Shown piece by piece: positions 38,061 through 45,505 of a DNA stretch of 64,000 nt. This stretch comes from Betaproteobacteria bacterium. GTDB lineage: Bacteria; Pseudomonadota; Gammaproteobacteria; Burkholderiales; UBA6910. Each line of letters begins with the position of its first letter. Within the stretch, counting starts at the first letter, position 1. The stretch is from positions 62,001 to 126,000 of the forward strand of contig JACPEG010000041.1 in assembly GCA_016183615.1 (NCBI GenBank). Reading direction: 5' to 3'. The position numbers were made by a program, and so were the translations under genes. The notes beneath the pieces are model-generated. The model had not been told where the DNA came from and did no database searches. It saw nothing but the letters and a program-made list of their open reading frames with translations.

Positions 38061-38921
38061 TCAAACTGCCCGTTTAACCCGGGAGCGTCCTGCCACCGGC
38101 TGATCGACGCCGAGGAGCTTCCTCAGCTGCTCCAGCGGGGATACCCCGCGCCCGAAATCCCCGCCCAGATTGCCTTCCGCCACCGAGCGCAGGTAGCCCA
38201 CGTAGGCCTGGGCCAGCACCAAGTCGATCCAGAAGGGCACGTCCCGGTAAATCCCCCGCCCGGCGATCCGCTCCGCCAGCCACTTGCGGGCCCCCTCGTA
38301 GAGCTCCGGGCTCATGTCGAAGGGAATCTCCCGCAGGTGATCCGCGCCGCGAAGGAATTCCCTTAGCGCCCCGGTCATGGTGCTTCGATCCCACACCCAG
38401 CGGGTCATGAGCGGGTACTTCACCGGGTCCCGGAAATGCAGCAGCTCCGCCGCGAAATCCGTTGCCGCCCGCCGCTGCTTCGCGGCCAGCCGCCGGGCTT
38501 CGCGATCTTCGCCCGCCGCCACCGGCATGGCTTCGGCAAACAGCCGGATCCGGTCGCCGACCTGTCCTTCGCCGAAGAGCAGTCCATTGACCGCCGCTGC
38601 CACCCGCACTCCGCCCAGGGCCTCGAGCAGCGGATAAAGGCGGCGCCGGGCGGTGAACACCTGCTCCAGCAGGCCCTCGAGGTCCTCGATCCCGAGCCCA
38701 TCCATCGCTTCTGCCGCCAGAACTTCGGTGAACCGCCGCTGCTTGGCGCCGAGGGCTTGCAGCAGGGGCTCGATGCCGCCCTCCGTTTCGGTGAGCCGCT
38801 CGAGACTCGACAGATGCGTCTGGAACAGCGCCGCATCCGGCACCATGGGAAGGTCGGCGGGAACGATGACGTCCCGTTCCCGGATCGGCTCCGGGCCCGA
38901 CCGCTTCTTGAGCCAGAGCAT
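38061..38921 (-). CDS. Hyp, conserved protein of the sHdr cluster
   Basis: 286-aa protein found between shdrA and shdrC2 in sHdr operons (usually called hyp). It has no cysteine-rich cluster, signal peptide or membrane segment; it is acidic-helical with a long middle region (about 60-170) that looks like an all-alpha fold, and a conserved RDPVKYPLMTRWVWDRSTMTGALREFLRGADH segment divided over several helices. Its exact role is unknown, although the gene is always kept with the sHdr subunits, which suggests a structural or maturation part. Start at 38921, 13 bases after shdrA. Confidence 0.85.
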   Translation of the reverse strand: MLWLKKRSGPEPIRERDVIVPADLPMVPDAALFQTHLSSLERLTETEGGIEPLLQALGAKQRRFTEVLAAEAMDGLGIEDLEGLLEQVFTARRRLYPLLEALGGVRVAAAVNGLLFGEGQVGDRIRLFAEAMPVAAGEDREARRLAAKQRRAATDFAAELLHFRDPVKYPLMTRWVWDRSTMTGALREFLRGADHLREIPFDMSPELYEGARKWLAERIAGRGIYRDVPFWIDLVLAQAYVGYLRSVAEGNLGGDFGRGVSPLEQLRKLLGVDQPVAGRSRVKRAV

Positions 38922-38934
38922 TGGGGAGCGCGGC

Positions 38935-39984
38935 CTACGCCGCCTTCTCTACGGCCCCGGCCAGCTCGCCCACGGCGCGCATGGCCATCGCCAGCCCGTG
39001 GGAGATGGAGGTATCGATGTCCTCGGGGGCCAGTGCCGCCCCGCCCACATAGATGCCGCGGCGGGTGCTGGAAAACGTGCTGGTGTACTGCTCGCCGCGA
39101 TCGAGGAAGCCGTGCTTCTCCAGCCCCACGCCGAATACTTTCGCGATCTCCGGGTTGTCGGCATTGGGGTCCATGCCGATGGCGTGCACCACCAGGTCCA
39201 TGGGAATCACGATCGGGCGCTTGACCAGGGTGTCCTCGCCCTTCACCAGCAGCCGGCCGTCCGGCGCCTTCGTCACCTCGGCGATCCGCGCCTTCACGAA
39301 CTTGGTCTTGAATTCCTCCTGGGACTTCCAGTAGTACTTGTCCTCGTACAGCCCGAAGGTGCGGATGTCCATGTAGTAGATGAAGACATCGGTCCTGGGG
39401 GAGATCTCCTTGATCTCCATCGCCAGGTTGGTGGACACGGTGCAGCAGATCTTGGAGCACCACTCGCGCCCGATCTGGCGGTCCCGGGAGCCCACGCACA
39501 GCAGGATCGCCACCCGCTGCGGCACCCGCCCGTCGGAGGGACAGGCGATCTTGCCGGCGGCCACCATCTGCTCCACCTGGGTGGTGGTCACCACGTCTTC
39601 AAAGGTGCCGAAGCCCCACTCGGGCTTGTTGATGGAATCGAAATGGGTGAAGCCGGTGCCGAGGATGATGGCGCCCGCTTTCACTGTCTGGTTGTTGGAA
39701 AGCGTACAGGTAAAGTCGCCGTGGTCGCCCTCCACCCTGGTCACCTTGGTAGCCCTGTGGATGGTCACTCGGGAGTCCGACTCCACCCGCCGCACCATGC
39801 GGCCGATGGCGTCTTTCGCCCACTCGCCGGAGGGCACCAGCTTGGCGTAGCCGGAGAGAATCGGCGCGCCGCCCAGCACGTTCTCCTTTTCCACCAGCAC
39901 CACGTTGCGGCCGATGGAGGCCGCGCCGGCGGCGGCCGAAAGTCCCGTGGGGCCGGCCCCCACCACCAGTATCGTATCGTTCAT
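38935..39984 (-). CDS. shdrA: sHdrA, FAD-binding heterodisulfide-reductase-like subunit A
   Basis: 349-aa flavoprotein: VVGAGPTGLSAAAGAASIGRNVVLVEK (FAD motif, residues 6-32), a central GREWCSKICC cysteine cluster (about 195) for an iron-sulfur centre, and the late GIYVGGAALAPEDIDTSISHG FAD segment. It is much shorter than methanogen HdrA and lacks the extra ferredoxin domains, which is diagnostic of the sulfur-oxidising type. It is expected to take electrons from sulfane sulfur oxidation and pass them on, probably to NAD. Start MNDTILVV at 39984, with GGAG upstream. Confidence 0.93.
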   Translation of the reverse strand: MNDTILVVGAGPTGLSAAAGAASIGRNVVLVEKENVLGGAPILSGYAKLVPSGEWAKDAIGRMVRRVESDSRVTIHRATKVTRVEGDHGDFTCTLSNNQTVKAGAIILGTGFTHFDSINKPEWGFGTFEDVVTTTQVEQMVAAGKIACPSDGRVPQRVAILLCVGSRDRQIGREWCSKICCTVSTNLAMEIKEISPRTDVFIYYMDIRTFGLYEDKYYWKSQEEFKTKFVKARIAEVTKAPDGRLLVKGEDTLVKRPIVIPMDLVVHAIGMDPNADNPEIAKVFGVGLEKHGFLDRGEQYTSTFSSTRRGIYVGGAALAPEDIDTSISHGLAMAMRAVGELAGAVEKAA

Positions 39985-40000
39985 CGCTTCTCCGTCATTC

Positions 40001-40071
40001 GTAGGGTGAGTAAGCGCAGCGTAACCCACCGCAAGCACACGGTGGGTTACGGCCTCCGGCCTGACCCACCC
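40001..40071. repeat. GTAGGGTGAGTAAGCGCAGCGTAACCCACC-type inverted repeat
   Basis: A 71-base element of the widespread GGGTTACG/CGTAACCC type; GTAACCCACC (40021-40030) and GGTGGGTTAC (40041-40050) form the inner hairpin. It lies between shdrB1 and shdrA. Confidence 0.8.
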
Positions 40072-40083
40072 GATTCTCCAGTT

Positions 40084-40148
40084 GTAGGTTGGGCATTCAT
40101 GCCCAACATCCGACGGGTTGTTGGGCTTCGCAAGCGAAGTCCAACCTA
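40084..40148. repeat. GTAGGTTGGGC inverted-repeat element, second copy
   Basis: Starts GTAGGTTGGGCATTCATGCC and ends CCAACCTAC; organised like the copy at 22874-22941, with a different spacer. It stands directly after the previous repeat, so about 150 bases of two repeats interrupt the shdr operon between B1 and A. Confidence 0.85.
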
Positions 40149-40155
40149 CGATTCC

Positions 40156-41508
40156 TCAGGCCGCCCTGGCCGTACTGTTTGCCAGCTCGGGGTTGTAGAG
40201 GTATTCGATCTTCCCCGCCTTCACTTCCTGCAGGTAGGCCTCGAAGTTCCTCTTGGACTCGGTCCAGGAGACGCCCATCTTCTCCACCAGCTCCTCGCAG
40301 GGGCTGGCGTGCCACTGCAGCTGCACGATCTTGAACGGGTCCGCGCCGCAAGCCAGCGCGGCGAACTGGATGTCGGCCATGATGGGCAGCTGGTAGTTCT
40401 GCCCGTGAGCCTTGCCGATCCACTGGTTCTTGTCCATGGTGGTGATGCAGCCGGTGTCGTTGCCCATCATCACGTCGGCCTTGGCCTCCACCACCGCCAC
40501 CTTGATCTTGCGCTCCATGGTAAAGGAGCGGGTGAACTCGCGCTCGGAAATGATATGGCGGAAGCCGAAGCCGCAGCAGTCGTACCAGGTGGAGTAATCG
40601 ATCACCTGGGCGCCGAGCGCCTGGGCCACCGAAGTGCCCACCGCGGTGCGGTTGCCGTCAAGGACCGTCGGATCGTAGATGGCATCCTCGTGGACCATTT
40701 TGTAGTAATGGCACGCCGGGTGGAAGGTCACGCGAATGTTCGACACGTCGATCTTCTGCAGCTTGGTGGCGATTTCGTTGCGCATCACGTGCACCCACTC
40801 CGAGTAGTGCACGATCTCCTCGGGGATAACCAGCTTGCCGTCCACCAGCCGGCCGAGTTTCGCCAGGATTTTCTTCACCCGCTCCCGCAGTTGCGGCGAC
40901 TCGATCAGGTACTTGCGGATCTCCTTGTAGTTGCCGAAGGAGGTGCCGCAGTGGACCAGCGGAAAGAAATGCCCGTCCGCGAGGCCCAGCTTCTTCCCGG
41001 AAACGTAGGACTGGTGGAAATTGCGCAGGAACACGGCCGCCAGGGACTCCACGTTGCCGATGCCGCTGCCGTGGTAGTTCCAGGCAGTGCAGGAGGTCTG
41101 GTCGGTCTCGTCCAGGTAGTCCTTCCCCGGCACGAAGCCCAGGTTGTTCATGGTCCACAGCAGGGAGGTGGGATAGCCCGGGATGTTGCCGCACTGGCCG
41201 CAGCTCTTGTGGTGCCAGAGCTGCCGGGTGGGGATTTTCTTGTCCCAGCCGAAGAGCGTCTTCACGATCGCCGGCTGGTGTGCGTCGGTGACGCGATGGA
41301 CGATGATTTCGCCCTCCTTCTCCAGCTCCCACATGTGTTCCCGCACGTCATCCATGCGCCCGCCCAGGTCGAGCGTGCGGCGATCCACGTGCTTCTTCAC
41401 CCATTCGGTCGCCTTCTCCGCGTCCGCCGGGGAAAGGTTGGTGGGCTGGAAAAACGCGCCGTGGCCGGCGATGCCGCTGCCGTCGCTGGGAAATTGTTCG
41501 GTAGTCAT
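40156..41508 (-). CDS. shdrB1: sHdrB1, heterodisulfide-reductase-like subunit B
   Basis: 450-aa CCG-domain protein, larger than sHdrB2 because of an N-terminal extension of about 90 residues. Cluster-binding segments are WHHKSCGQCGNIPGYP (about 104), VTFHPACHYY, DCCGFGFRHI and GNDTGCITTMD. One canonical CCG cysteine set looks altered, as known for sHdrB1. It forms the catalytic complex with sHdrC1 and sHdrA. Start MTTEQFPSDGSG at 41508, with GAGCGA in front. It is 22 bases after shdrC1. The protein is cytoplasmic. Confidence 0.93.
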   Translation of the reverse strand: MTTEQFPSDGSGIAGHGAFFQPTNLSPADAEKATEWVKKHVDRRTLDLGGRMDDVREHMWELEKEGEIIVHRVTDAHQPAIVKTLFGWDKKIPTRQLWHHKSCGQCGNIPGYPTSLLWTMNNLGFVPGKDYLDETDQTSCTAWNYHGSGIGNVESLAAVFLRNFHQSYVSGKKLGLADGHFFPLVHCGTSFGNYKEIRKYLIESPQLRERVKKILAKLGRLVDGKLVIPEEIVHYSEWVHVMRNEIATKLQKIDVSNIRVTFHPACHYYKMVHEDAIYDPTVLDGNRTAVGTSVAQALGAQVIDYSTWYDCCGFGFRHIISEREFTRSFTMERKIKVAVVEAKADVMMGNDTGCITTMDKNQWIGKAHGQNYQLPIMADIQFAALACGADPFKIVQLQWHASPCEELVEKMGVSWTESKRNFEAYLQEVKAGKIEYLYNPELANSTARAA

Positions 41509-41530
41509 GTCTCGCTCCTGTAAATCCTGT

Positions 41531-42220
41531 CTATTGGTCTTTGTCCTGCTGTTCCTCGAGCAATTCCTCGTACTCCTCGCGCTTCTCTTCGATGAAGTCC
41601 TGGATCACGTCGAAGAGGTTCTCGTCCATGGTTTCCAGCTGCTTCAGCACCCCGGTCATTTCCCAGATGGTGTACATCTCCACCGAAGTCTTGAGGGACA
41701 CTTCCCACGCCGTGTCCGTGGTCTGCAGGGTCTTCATGGGAATGGCCTTGCGCAGGGTCTTGAGATCCCCCTCCACCTTCTGGATATTGGGACCCCAGTC
41801 CGGGAAGTGATCCGGCTGGATCATGTCGGGGGAGAGCTGGTTGCCGGTGGTGATGAGCTTGAGCATCACTCGGCCGAACGGCCGCAGCACGTCCTCGGCG
41901 GACTGCATGCCGTGCTTGATGGCGACCTCGCGCATGATCATGACCAGGCCCCCCGGGGAATTCTTGAAGGGGCAGCGGTCGGCGCAGGTCATGCACTGGG
42001 CACAGGCCCAGATTTTCTCCTGCATGGCGTCGTAGATCTGCTCGACGTTCTCGGTCCAGAGCAGCTGGACGATCTCGCGGGGGCTGTAGTCGTAGAACTG
42101 GGCGGACGGGCAGGTGGCGGTACAGATGCCGCAGTTGAGGCAGCCGTTCAGCTCGTGGTCGTAACGGAAATCACTCCGGATATCGTCGAAGATTTCCTGC
42201 ATCTCGGCATACGTCGCCAT
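41531..42220 (-). CDS. shdrC1: sHdrC1, iron-sulfur subunit, first gene of the sHdr operon
   Basis: 229-aa protein with two 4Fe-4S motifs: Cys27, 30, 33 and 37 (CLNCGICTATC) and Cys73, 76, 79 and 83 (CAQCMTCADRC). The C-terminus is highly acidic (EEKREEYEELLEEQQDKDQ split over the last helix), unlike sHdrC2. It is the first gene of the operon, with a strong ribosome site (CAGGAGACGACGG) and an upstream promoter holding an 18-bp palindrome (42288-42305). It transfers electrons within the sHdr complex. Confidence 0.93.
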   Translation of the reverse strand: MATYAEMQEIFDDIRSDFRYDHELNGCLNCGICTATCPSAQFYDYSPREIVQLLWTENVEQIYDAMQEKIWACAQCMTCADRCPFKNSPGGLVMIMREVAIKHGMQSAEDVLRPFGRVMLKLITTGNQLSPDMIQPDHFPDWGPNIQKVEGDLKTLRKAIPMKTLQTTDTAWEVSLKTSVEMYTIWEMTGVLKQLETMDENLFDVIQDFIEEKREEYEELLEEQQDKDQ

Positions 42221-42287
42221 CCGTCGTCTCCTGGTTACCGCCCTATTACCGCATTATTCTCCCAAGACCCTCACTCGGCCATGGGTA

Positions 42288-42310
42288 TATTAGGATTTTC
42301 TAATACTCAA
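42288..42310 (-). promoter_or_regulatory. Operator candidate R1 and -35 of the shdr operon
   Basis: Minus-strand reading TTGAG then TATTAG-AAAATC-CTAATA: a perfect 6-6-6 palindrome (42288-42305) whose first base is the last base of the -35-like TTGAGT (42305-42310). It is 68 bases upstream of the shdrC1 ATG. Two further sites of the same type are at 43606 and 48705. A bound repressor would cover the promoter spacer. Confidence 0.6.
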
Positions 42311-42383
42311 TGCTAGACCGGTTCATTGCCTTAGACAAGACCTAAATCAATGGAATTTACTGATCGGGAGATAAAAGCGAAAA

Positions 42384-42404
42384 GCGGCGGAGATCACCCG
42401 CCGC
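42384..42404 (-). terminator. Intrinsic terminator after dsrE2
   Basis: GCGGCGG (42384-42390) pairs with CCGCCGC (42398-42404); on the minus strand the stem is followed by TTTTCGCTTTT. It ends the rhodanese-tusA-dsrE2 transcript before the shdr promoter. Confidence 0.8.
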
Positions 42405-42422
42405 GTTTCTAGATGTACAGAC

Positions 42423-42932
42423 CTAGATGTACAGACAGATATCGGCGTCGCCGGCGAACTCGAGGAACATGGCGGCCCCGCCGTATTCGATGCCCTCGAT
42501 AAAGTCATCGTATTCGAAGCCGAACAGATCCACCGTCATCTGGCAGCCGATGAACTTGACGCCGGCTTCCTGGCAAAGGTCCCGCAGTTCGGGGATGCTT
42601 GCCACGCCCTTGTTGCGGATGGTCTGCTTCATGAGGCCGGTGGCCACGGACTCGAATCCGGGCACGATGGCCTGAACCGCGTTGGGAATGTTCCAGTTTA
42701 TGGACTGGAACCACTTCGGCCCGAACGGCATCTTCATGGGCATGCCCGGGTTGCCCAGCGGGCTCACCTTGAGGCCCGAAAGATCTTTGCGCAGGAGTTG
42801 CAGGCCGTAAAAGGTGAAAAACACCTGCACTTCGTAGCCCAGCGCCGCCGCGGTGGACGCCAGGATCATGGGCGGATAGGCCCAGTCCAGGGTGCCCTTG
42901 GTGGCGATGATCGCCATTTTCTTCTCATCCAT
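42423..42932 (-). CDS. dsrE2: DsrE2, membrane-associated DsrE-family sulfur-relay protein
   Basis: 169-aa protein of the DsrE2 subgroup: KMAIIATKGTLDWAYPPMILASTAAALGYEVQVFFTFYGL at the N-terminus and a late GVKFIGCQMTVDLFGF, where Cys130 is the conserved persulfide position; Cys120 lies near. DsrE2 stands with rhodanese and TusA in most sulfur oxidisers as a thiol/persulfide relay feeding sHdr or Dsr. The last 14 bases of the gene, including the stop codon, are repeated exactly once immediately downstream. It is followed by a terminator. Confidence 0.9.
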   Translation of the reverse strand: MDEKKMAIIATKGTLDWAYPPMILASTAAALGYEVQVFFTFYGLQLLRKDLSGLKVSPLGNPGMPMKMPFGPKWFQSINWNIPNAVQAIVPGFESVATGLMKQTIRNKGVASIPELRDLCQEAGVKFIGCQMTVDLFGFEYDDFIEGIEYGGAAMFLEFAGDADICLYI

Positions 42933-42987
42933 AGTCAGCTCCTCCTGGTTGGCAAGGCTCGGGAGCGATTGTCCGCCCCCTGCGCCC

Positions 42988-43215
42988 CTATTTCTTTTTC
43001 ATGAAGAACGTGTATTCGCCGCTGCCCTCGGCCGAGGACAGCAACTCGTTTCCGGTCTGCTTGGCGAAGGCCTGAAAGTCTTTCACCGAGCCGGGGTCGG
43101 TGGCGACAATCTTCAACACCTGGCCCGAGGTCAATTCGGCGAGAGACTTCTTGCAGCGCAGAATGGGCAGCGGGCAATTGAGGCCCCGTGCGTCGAGTTC
43201 CTTGTCGAAATTCAT
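42988..43215 (-). CDS. tusA: TusA sulfur carrier protein
   Basis: 75-aa TusA. The persulfide-carrying Cys14 is in the NCPLPI motif. TusA accepts sulfane sulfur from rhodanese and passes it to sHdr, DsrE2 or other partners. The ATG at 43215 has GGAGGAAACAGC in front; the frame is open upstream through the rhodanese gene only in another phase. It is 49 bases downstream of the rhodanese gene and 55 upstream of dsrE2, the conserved rhd-tusA-dsrE2 order. Confidence 0.95.
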   Translation of the reverse strand: MNFDKELDARGLNCPLPILRCKKSLAELTSGQVLKIVATDPGSVKDFQAFAKQTGNELLSSAEGSGEYTFFMKKK

Positions 43216-43264
43216 GCTGTTTCCTCCGCTTGTCAGTGGGTAAATGGAGTTCGGAAGTGATGAC

Positions 43265-43588
43265 TCAGGCCGCGCGGCCCAGGGGATGCCCGGAATCGAC
43301 CCAGGCGAGGATGCCACCCAGCAGGTTATAGAGCTTGTCGAAGCCCAGGCCGGCGAGATAAGTGCAGGCTTGGGCCGACCGCATGCCCGAGTGGCAATAG
43401 AATACCGCGGGGGTATCGGTGTCAAGCTCGGCAACGCGCGACGGCAGCAGATGCAGCGGAATATGGATCGCGCCATCGATTCGACCCCGCGCCACTTCGG
43501 CCTCGGTACGCACGTCGACCAGCTGGACCCGGGCCTCCTGCAGCAGTGCCCGCAATCGCGCCGCGTCGATGATCTGAAAACCCTTCAT
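43265..43588 (-). CDS. Single-domain rhodanese (sulfurtransferase)
   Basis: 107-aa rhodanese with the active-site Cys65 in YCHSGMRSAQ and LVDVRTEAEVARGRIDGAIHIP before it, the typical single-domain fold. It mobilises persulfide sulfur onto TusA in the rhd-tusA-dsrE2 module. It is the first gene of that operon; ATG 43588 lies 18 bases downstream of a candidate operator. The product is cytoplasmic, with no signal peptide. Confidence 0.92.
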   Translation of the reverse strand: MKGFQIIDAARLRALLQEARVQLVDVRTEAEVARGRIDGAIHIPLHLLPSRVAELDTDTPAVFYCHSGMRSAQACTYLAGLGFDKLYNLLGGILAWVDSGHPLGRAA

Positions 43589-43605
43589 GGTTCGTAGTGT
43601 ATGAA

Positions 43606-43629
43606 TATTAAACTGTTCTAATATACCAA
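43606..43629 (-). promoter_or_regulatory. Operator candidate R2 and -35 of rhd-tusA-dsrE2
   Basis: Minus strand: TTGGTA (43624-43629) directly followed by TATTAG-AACAGT-TTAATA (43606-43623). One mismatch to a perfect 6-6-6 palindrome. Over 24 bases it matches R1 at 18. It lies 18 bases before the rhodanese ATG, so a bound protein would block initiation. Confidence 0.55.
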
Positions 43630-43759
43630 ATTTTCCGGGCAATGCAAGACCGCCCCCCAGGAAACCGGCGAGCCTTGTCGTTACCGAAAGAGACCGGCCC
43701 AATGTCCCGAAACGGACACCCTTCCCCCCGGCCCCGTTGCGCCCAGGGCAGAAAGCGCC

Positions 43760-44740
43760 CTAGGAAATGGCTTGGTAGTAAAGGTTCTGTGGATGGTTGG
43801 CCTGGGCGAAAAAGAACCATCGTTCCGCCATCAGCCCCAGGTATTGGACCAGGAAAGCCCCGCCCAGGATCGCCGGCGACCCTGCGGCCAGTCCCGCGGC
43901 CAGCACCAGGAGGGGCACCGGAAAAGCGAGCACCAGGAACCCCCATTTCACCCCGCCCAGGAACGCTTTCGACCTGCCGTGAAAAAACTCCCGGGTATTG
44001 AAGGACCCGCCCATGAAGCCCTGGGACTTTTGAACGATCCGGGGATGCCGCACCCCGATGGCCGTGGCCAGCGTGGAGCGGGGCTTGAGTCGTGTATTTC
44101 GCACCAGCGAGGCGCCGCGCGACGTGAGCGCACCCAGCGTCAATACCGCGGCCCAGCCGCCGAAGAAGCCGCTCGCCGCCGGTGCCGCCGCCGCCGAGAA
44201 CGCCGTGGCCAGCACGAACCCGGAGGCGCCCCCCAGCAGGATGTAGTTGATGACGGTAAGCGGGGTATGCCATTCCCGCAGGAACTTGAGACAGGCGTAA
44301 ATCATGGCGGTGCAGATAAAGAGCCCGAAACACAACAGGGTTCCTGCGGCGCCGAGCAGCAGCGTGGCGTCCACCGGATACCCGCCGGGCAGACTGAAAA
44401 GCGGGCTTTGCCATCCGAGCCAGTGACCGGCACCGTAAAGGAACACGGTGCCCATGAAAGCGGGCAGCACGATCACCTCCCGGGACAGCCAGGAGGTGCG
44501 CCACATGGCGGCAGACCGCCACGCCCGCTCCGGATGCCCAAGGTGGAAAAACGACGCCACCAGCCCGGCTGCCAGAAACGCGAGCGCAATGGCGCTGCCC
44601 ACCGCGTAGAAGCTCCGGCTGTCCTGGGCCGGCAGCAGGTCGAACAGCGCATACACCTGCCCGGTGTATAGAGCGAGGAACAGCCCCTGGCCGGCGCCGA
44701 TCAGGGTGGTGAGGAAGATAACCGAGAACGCGGGATTCAT
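43760..44740 (-). CDS. soeC: SoeC, membrane anchor of cytoplasmic-facing sulfite dehydrogenase
   Basis: 326-aa DmsC/NrfD-like integral membrane protein with eight or nine hydrophobic segments. It starts NPAFSVIFLTTLIGAGQGLFLALY and has the family's HLGHPERAWR motif (about 67-76) and a late LMAERWFFFAQANHPQNLYY. It anchors the SoeAB catalytic dimer at the inner membrane and passes electrons to quinone. It is the last gene of the soeABC operon, 33 bases after soeB. Alternative DmsC-type roles are possible but the context fits sulfite oxidation. Confidence 0.88.
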   Translation of the reverse strand: MNPAFSVIFLTTLIGAGQGLFLALYTGQVYALFDLLPAQDSRSFYAVGSAIALAFLAAGLVASFFHLGHPERAWRSAAMWRTSWLSREVIVLPAFMGTVFLYGAGHWLGWQSPLFSLPGGYPVDATLLLGAAGTLLCFGLFICTAMIYACLKFLREWHTPLTVINYILLGGASGFVLATAFSAAAAPAASGFFGGWAAVLTLGALTSRGASLVRNTRLKPRSTLATAIGVRHPRIVQKSQGFMGGSFNTREFFHGRSKAFLGGVKWGFLVLAFPVPLLVLAAGLAAGSPAILGGAFLVQYLGLMAERWFFFAQANHPQNLYYQAIS

Positions 44741-44773
44741 AAGTTCAAATGCAATGGACAGGATTTACAGCTT

Positions 44774-45505
44774 TCACCATGACGTGACATCGTCCAGCGA
44801 CGGCTCCTTCAACGCCGGCTTCGGCAGCTTGCCGTCGATCTTGAGGGGATTGTCGGCCCGCTGCAACTCGTCGGCGTGGATCCGGATCACGGTCTTGCGC
44901 CGCGGCAGGTAGTGATTGGCCGGATGGGTCCCCCACTCGGGCATCAATTGATATCCGGCATTCTCCCGGATCGCCTGCGACACCTGGGAATCGGGGTCGT
45001 GGATGTCCCCGTACAGCCGCGCATTGGTGGGACAGGCCAGCACGCAGGCGGGCTTGCGCTCCCGCTCCGGAAGCTTCTCATCGTAGATGCGGTCCACGCA
45101 CAGGGTGCACTTCTTCATCACCTTCTGGTGCTCGTCCAGCTCCCGCACGCCGTAGGGGCAGGCCCAGGAGCAGTACTTGCAGCCGATGCACTTGTCGTAG
45201 TCCACCAGGACGATGCCGTCCTCGGCCCGCTTGTAGGAAGCGCCGGTGGGGCACACCGGCACGCAGGGCGGCTCTTCGCAGTGCAGACAGGACTTGGGGA
45301 AATGCACGGTCTGGGTGTCGGGAAACGCTCCCACCTCGAAGGTCTGCACCCGGTTGAAGAAACAGCCCGTGGGATCGGCGTCATAGGGCCGGTCGTCGGA
45401 CAGGTAGCCCGCCGCGCCCGAGGTGTTCCACTCCTTGCAGGAAGTCACGCAGGCGTGGCAGCCCACGCAGACGTTGAGGTCGATGACCAAGGCGAGCTGG
45501 GTCAT
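44774..45505 (-). CDS. soeB: SoeB, four-cluster iron-sulfur subunit
   Basis: 243-aa ferredoxin-like protein with four cysteine groups: VCVGCHACVTSC, CLHCEEPPCVPVCP, CIGCKYCSWACP and CTLCVDR...CVLACP, giving four Fe-S clusters. It connects the molybdenum centre of SoeA to SoeC. No signal peptide, consistent with a cytoplasmic enzyme. ATG 45505 overlaps the soeA stop by four bases (ATGA), so the two subunits are made together. A longer frame upstream lies inside soeA and was rejected. Confidence 0.9.
   Translation of the reverse strand: MTQLALVIDLNVCVGCHACVTSCKEWNTSGAAGYLSDDRPYDADPTGCFFNRVQTFEVGAFPDTQTVHFPKSCLHCEEPPCVPVCPTGASYKRAEDGIVLVDYDKCIGCKYCSWACPYGVRELDEHQKVMKKCTLCVDRIYDEKLPERERKPACVLACPTNARLYGDIHDPDSQVSQAIRENAGYQLMPEWGTHPANHYLPRRKTVIRIHADELQRADNPLKIDGKLPKPALKEPSLDDVTSW

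Noticed and set aside
38653-41523. 956-codon plus-strand frame across shdrA and shdrB1
   Set aside because: Antisense of the Hyp, sHdrA and sHdrB1 genes and of two intergenic repeats; no domain, no ribosome site.
36218-42220. Methanogen-type heterodisulfide reductase
   Set aside because: sHdrA is short and lacks the extra ferredoxin domains, subunits B and C are duplicated and Hyp and LbpA are present, which defines the sulfur-oxidising type.
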